Source: CAWDJT01 sp963828705 (GTDB taxonomy: Bacteria > Desulfobacterota > Syntrophobacteria > Syntrophobacterales > Syntrophobacteraceae). From it: a stretch of DNA of 64,000 nucleotides. This document shows, piece after piece, positions 59,824 through 64,000 of this stretch (positions are counted from its first letter, which is position 1; each line of letters opens with the position of its first letter). The DNA lies in assembly GCA_963828705.1 (NCBI GenBank), contig CAWHGA010000013.1:38237-102236 (forward strand), written 5' to 3'. A program made the translations under genes and the position numbers. The notes under the pieces were generated by a model, which was given only the letters and a program-made list of their open reading frames with translations, made no database searches and had not been told where the DNA came from.

Positions 59824-61296
59824 ATGCTTGAGATGGTTGTTTTTATATGCGGCGCGGTGGTCATGATCCTCGAGATGTTGGGATCAAGGATCTTGGCTCC
59901 GTATGTCGGGACCTCAATCGTTGTCTGGACAAGCCTTATAGGAATTATTCTCGGCTGTCTAAGTTTCGGGTACTGGTGGGGCGGCAAAATGGCAGACATT
60001 AGGCCAAGCTACAGAGCCTTATCCTTCATCATCTTTCTTTCTGGGATTTGTGTTGCTGCCCTCGCCCTCTCAAAATCTTTCATCCTAAGTTTCCTCCAGC
60101 AGCATACGGGGAGCATCCACCTGCTGTCCACCTTCGCTACCCTTATTCTTTTTGCCCCGCCCAGTACGCTGCTCGGGATGGTCTCTCCCTATGCCGTCCG
60201 GTTGAAGATGAACGACCTTCAAACATCCGGTTCAACGGTTGGAAGGCTCTACGCGATTTCGACCGTGGGCAGCATCTTCGGGACTTTTTTCGCGGGCTTT
60301 TTCCTCATTGCCTTCATCGGCACCACAAACGCCCTCATCGTCATGGCCCTAGTGCTGGTCGCCACCTCACTCCTTGCCTGTGTGAGGGATAGACGTGCAA
60401 AGCTCAGTACAGCGGCGACCTTTATCATGCTCTTGATCGGTTCCAACGCCTACGATGCTTATCTCGCCGGCCAGGGATTATTTGACGTGGATACGGACTA
60501 TAATCGAATTCTCATCTACAAGACCAGCGACCATGAAACCGGCAGGATCATGCAAGTCATGGCGACCAATCCTCACGGCCAGCAGTCGGCGATGTACCTA
60601 GACGACCCGGTGGAACTCGCACTAAGCTACACGAAGTTCTACAAACTGGCACGACACTTCAAACCGAATATGAAGAAAACTCTGATGCTCGGCGGGGGAG
60701 GGTATTCATTTCCGAAATACGCCATGAGCCACTATCCGGACGTGGAAATGCACGTGGTGGAGATCGACCCTCAAGTTACCAAGCTTGCAGTGCGCTTCTT
60801 TCAACTCAAGGAACACCCGCGTCTCAAGGTCTATCACGAGGATGCAAGGACGTTTCTAAACAGGACGAACACTCAATACGACATCATTTTCGGCGACACC
60901 TTCACTTCACACTATTCAGTACCGTTCCACCTGAGCACCATCGAGGCCGTGAGGATGATCTACAAGTCACTCGTTGATGGTGGCGTGGTTCTCGCGAACG
61001 TTCTTTCCGCGATAGAAGGCGATGCCGGGCGCTTCATAAGGGCCGAGTACGCCACCTTCAAGGCGGTCTTCCCACAGGTCTATCTCTTTCCGGCAAAGTA
61101 TTCGGAAGATGGCCTACGCCGGCAAAACATCATGCTCGTGGCGTTAAAATCGCCTGAGACGCCTATCTTTGCTAGCCCCGACCCAGAGCTTCACAAATTG
61201 CTCGGGCAACTCTGGACGAAACCCATACCCGGTGATCTCCCACCTCTAACCGACGATTTCGCCCCTGTCGACCACTACATCACCGCACTGCAATAG
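59824..61296 (+). CDS. Membrane-fused spermidine-synthase-like protein
   Basis: The 490-residue product has an N-terminal half of about six to seven TM helices (residues about 1-215, with GSRILAPYVGTSIVVWTS and LGMVSPYAVRL) and a C-terminal Rossmann methyltransferase-like domain of the SpeE family (TLMLGGGGYSFPKY, VVEIDPQVTKLA, YHEDARTFL, IIFGDTFTS). The aminopropyl-transfer site is altered: the usual G-G-G-D-G is GGGGY. Bacterial fusions of this kind are widespread and their reaction is unknown; many lack spermidine synthase activity. The ATG at 59824 lies 6 bases after GGAGG, so it is preferred to the GTG at 59791. Confidence 0.85.
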   Translation: MLEMVVFICGAVVMILEMLGSRILAPYVGTSIVVWTSLIGIILGCLSFGYWWGGKMADIRPSYRALSFIIFLSGICVAALALSKSFILSFLQQHTGSIHLLSTFATLILFAPPSTLLGMVSPYAVRLKMNDLQTSGSTVGRLYAISTVGSIFGTFFAGFFLIAFIGTTNALIVMALVLVATSLLACVRDRRAKLSTAATFIMLLIGSNAYDAYLAGQGLFDVDTDYNRILIYKTSDHETGRIMQVMATNPHGQQSAMYLDDPVELALSYTKFYKLARHFKPNMKKTLMLGGGGYSFPKYAMSHYPDVEMHVVEIDPQVTKLAVRFFQLKEHPRLKVYHEDARTFLNRTNTQYDIIFGDTFTSHYSVPFHLSTIEAVRMIYKSLVDGGVVLANVLSAIEGDAGRFIRAEYATFKAVFPQVYLFPAKYSEDGLRRQNIMLVALKSPETPIFASPDPELHKLLGQLWTKPIPGDLPPLTDDFAPVDHYITALQ

Positions 61297-61380
61297 CAGG
61301 GGTTAAGCACGGGGAATCTTTTTTCTTGGGCACGAGGCCGACACACGACGTCCGGTTGAACTGAAGCGCTGATCGGACCT

Positions 61381-61401
61381 AGGACCGTAAAGTTCGGTCC
61401 T
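61381..61401 (+). terminator. Hairpin downstream of the SpeE-like gene
   Basis: AGGACCG and CGGTCCT form seven pairs around TAAAGTT, 85 bases past the stop. No clean T-run follows, so its role as a terminator is uncertain. Confidence 0.4.
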
Positions 61402-62015
61402 CTCAACGTCCTGGGTTCTGGAATGATCAACAAGCATGGTTCGGCACGGCTTCTGCGGCAACCTGGTTCCGAGTCATCCACCAGCAAATCTGGCCAACTT
61501 TGAAGATATCTCCTCTGTACCTATTACCAACCCTCTCTTCATGGTTCTCAATATGCAGATCATTTGGCGTTATGCACCACCCTGACTGGTAAGCTCAGCA
61601 GATTGGCAAGCAATCTGCCAACTAGAAGGTAAATCAGTTCCACCTTGCCCTGCCTCTCGGAAAAGTAGATAATACCTTCGAAAGTGCCCATGCTAACCGT
61701 GGGATCTCATCTTCTGGCTTCGATCCCTCCAAGCCGCTCAGTAAGTCCATCTCGACCGAATTGCTTCGTCAGCATCGCCTTGAAAATGCCCGATACACGT
61801 TGGTGCTGCGGTTCCTTTTCAGCGAAGTCCCAGATATCCACTGCTCAATGAATGGACGTTCCTGTTTCTTCCGAAAGCGATTGCCCTTCTTTCGTGGGGA
61901 CATTGGTTGTGTCGCCAGGCCCCCGCCTGGAACGGCGGAAACCTTTTTAGATCCGTGAGGGCGCGAGGGCTTTAGGGCGTGGGGTGGAAAGGGATTTGTC
62001 CCTTTACGCTCTCTT

Positions 62016-62038
62016 GAGTAACTTGCCGAAAGTTACTC
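62016..62038 (+). repeat. Palindrome upstream of the cyclase gene
   Basis: GAGTAACTT and AAGTTACTC form a perfect nine-base inverted repeat around GCCGA, about 77 bases before the cyclase start. It resembles the ends of the 9193-9415 element (gtaactt), so it may be a fragment of that repeat or a regulatory hairpin. Confidence 0.4.
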
Positions 62039-62114
62039 TCGGATAGTGGGCCGCCGCAGACGGTCTGAGACGCTAACGACTTGCGCTTTAACGGCGTTTT
62101 GGGGAGATCAACCC

Positions 62115-64000
62115 ATGAATGCCCAGGAATTCAAAAGAAAGCTCACTGCCATCATGAGCTTGGACGTAGTCGGTTACAGCCGGCTCATGGGCGAAGATGA
62201 GGAAGCCACGGTCCGCACCATAACCGGCCACCGCAAAGTGATCACCGCAGTGATCCAGAAGTACCGGGGGCGGGTGGTGGACTCACCTGGAGACAACATT
62301 TTGGCCGAGTTTGTCAGTGTGGTGGATGCAGTGCAGAGTGCCGTGGAGATCCAGGAGGTGGTCAGAGGCAAGAACGCTGAACTGTCTGATGACCGCAGGA
62401 TGGAGTTTCGCATCGGGGTCAACCTCGGTGATGTAATCCAGGAGGGCGAGCGGCTCTATGGTGATGGAGTCAACATCGCTGCCCGGTTGGAGAGTCTGGC
62501 GGAGGCGGGAGGCATCTGCATTTCGGGCAGTGCCTATGAGCAGATCGAGAGCAAGCTATCCTTGGGGTATGAATACATCGGCGAGCACGCCGTCAAAAAC
62601 ATCGTCAAACCGATACGGGCCTATCGGGTGCCAACAGGGTCCGTAACACCCCAAAAGGCTGATGACAAGAGCAGGACCGCCCCGAAGTGGAAGCGAGCGG
62701 CTCTGGCAGGGGTGATCGCAGTGCTTGTGGTGGCAGGCGGGGTAGCGATTTGGAGATCTTACCGACCTTCTTCTCCGCCAATCGAGGCTGCCTCCGTGGA
62801 GAAGATGGCATTCCCTTTGCCGGATAAGCCTTCCATTGCGGTACTGCCGTTTAACAACCTGAGCGGCGACCCTGGGCAGGATTATTTCACGGACGGATTT
62901 ACCGAACAGATCATCACGTCCCTGTCGAAAATATCGTCCCTGTTTGTCATATCCCGGAACTCGTCGTTTACCTACAAAGGCAAACCGGTGAAGGTGCAGA
63001 AGGTGAGCGAGGATCTGGGGATCCAGTATGTGCTGGACGGGAGCATCCAGAAATCGGGCGACAATGTGCGGATCAGCGCCCAGCTGATCGATGCGATCTC
63101 CGGTCAACACCTGTGGGCTGAGTACTACGATCGTAGCCTGAAGGATATCTTCGCGCTGCAGGATGAAATCATCCTGAAGATCCTGACGGCCTTGCACGTG
63201 AACTTGGCCACCGGCGAACAGGCCCGGGTGTGGGCGAAAGGCACGAAGAATCTGGAAGCCTATCTGAAGTTCATGCAGGCGCGGGAAAGCATGCTCAAGG
63301 GGGATGCGGCGGGCAATGTTCGGGCCCGGCAGCTGGTAGAGGAAGCCATCGCTCTGGACCCTCAGTATGCGCTAGCCTACATGTTTACGGGCGCGATCCA
63401 CGTCAGGAATTCTTGATCGGGTCGGGCAAGTCCCCCAAGGATTCCCTGATGCAAGGGATCGAATGGCTGCAAAAGGCCCTGGCCATGGATGACTCGCTGG
63501 CGGAGGCCCACGCCCGGCTGGGCCACTCCTACACGTTTGTCAACCGGCACGATGAAGCCATTGCCGAGGCGGAGAAGGCCATGGCGATGGACCCCAATTC
63601 CGCGGCGGTGCATTTTTATGGCGGGCCTCGTCCTCCGTTTCTCCGGAAAGCCGGCGGAATCCATCCCGGTGTGCAAGAAGTCGATCCGCCTCGAACCCGT
63701 CACGCCCGGCATTTACTACGGGAATCTGGGAATGGCCTATTTCCAGAACCGGAGCGATTGCGAGGAGGCCGTGAAGGCGTGCGAAAAGGCCATCAAACTG
63801 GCGCCCGATGGCATGATCGTGCAATTCATGGCGACCACCGTCTTCAGCGCGTGCGGCAAGGAGAAGGAAGCCCGGGAAGCGGCCAAGGAGCTCCTCCGGA
63901 TCAATCCGAAATTCACCGTGGAGTCTTTCGCCGCGAAACTCCCGTACAAGGACCCGAAGGAGAAGGAACCGGTGGTCGAAGCTCTCCGCAAGGCGGGGCT
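62115..64000 (+). CDS. Class III adenylate/guanylate cyclase with TolB-like and TPR regions (two frame breaks; 3' end outside window)
   Basis: The open product exceeds 625 residues. The N-terminal cyclase domain has LTAIMSLDVVGYSRLMGEDE with the first metal Asp and DGVNIAARLESLAEAGGICI. A TM helix (ALAGVIAVLVVAGGVAIW) follows at about residue 205. A TolB-N-like region has KPSIAVLPFNNLSGDPGQDY and IQYVLDGSIQKSGD. C-terminal TPR repeats follow to the edge. Two surplus bases break the frame, near 63405 (gtcaggaattc) and near 63613 in a run of five Ts. Both corrections give clean TPR sequence. Family members make cAMP or cGMP and sense an unknown signal through the TPR part. Confidence 0.88.

Larger units (their letters stand above)
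61297..62114. other. Intergenic region with two hairpins
   Basis: About 820 bases without a recognised gene. AGGACCG/CGGTCCT (61381-61387 and 61395-61401) may end the preceding transcript. A second palindrome lies at 62016-62038. The cyclase ribosome site GGGGAG precedes its ATG at 62115. Confidence 0.5.

Overview
The window comes from an anaerobic, Gram-negative, respiratory or syntrophic bacterium, most likely a Desulfobacterota-type (former delta-proteobacterial) genome. The evidence is an HdrA-type flavoprotein, sensor kinases with c-type heme motifs, NifX/zinc-ribbon and FmdE proteins, the mercury-methylation pair hgcA-hgcB, and an archaeal-type ApgM beside homoserine dehydrogenase. Base composition is moderately GC-rich throughout.

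Layout. 1-9190: partial HdrA fusion (-), a heme-sensor kinase, a NifX-like/zinc-ribbon locus with a P-loop ATPase remnant, FmdE, a thioesterase and a sigma-54 activator (+). 9193-9415: small inverted-repeat element. 9529-15746: minus-strand signalling operon (two receiver-kinases, a second heme-sensor kinase, a universal stress protein, a lone receiver). 16252-17590: IscU-like scaffold and tandem USP (+). 17660-19335: hgcB and hgcA (-). 20144-26160: HU, then TetR-MFP-RND efflux (+). 26758-29953: moeA and a SpoIIE-type phosphatase (-). 30064-33790: small proteins, YwbE, a methyltransferase, a CHI-like protein. 33981-45479: minus-strand housekeeping block (zinc ribbon, NIF3, tRNA-CAU, rpoD, dnaG, hisA, thioesterase, apgM, hom, aminotransferase). 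45657-46709: purM (+). 46972-50951: LysM, Ser/Thr kinase-TPR, FHA and PP2C operon (-). 51322-55498: pyruvate kinase and SWIM/SNF2 helicase (+). 55627-59274: AmgK/MurU-like cell-wall salvage pair and small proteins (-). 59824-64000: membrane spermidine-synthase-like protein and a class III cyclase running off the end (+).

The most important content is hgcAB, the genes for mercury methylation. hgcA also has an in-frame TGA at codon 36 of its best-supported reading frame. A hairpin resembling a bacterial SECIS element follows it, so HgcA may be a selenoprotein here; a sequence error or a true nonsense codon are the alternatives.

Sequence quality limits the annotation. More than 30 single-base frame breaks occur, several in the essential genes rpoD and dnaG, and nearly all can be explained as one surplus base. 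I treat these genes as intact in the organism and give their full spans, marking each break.
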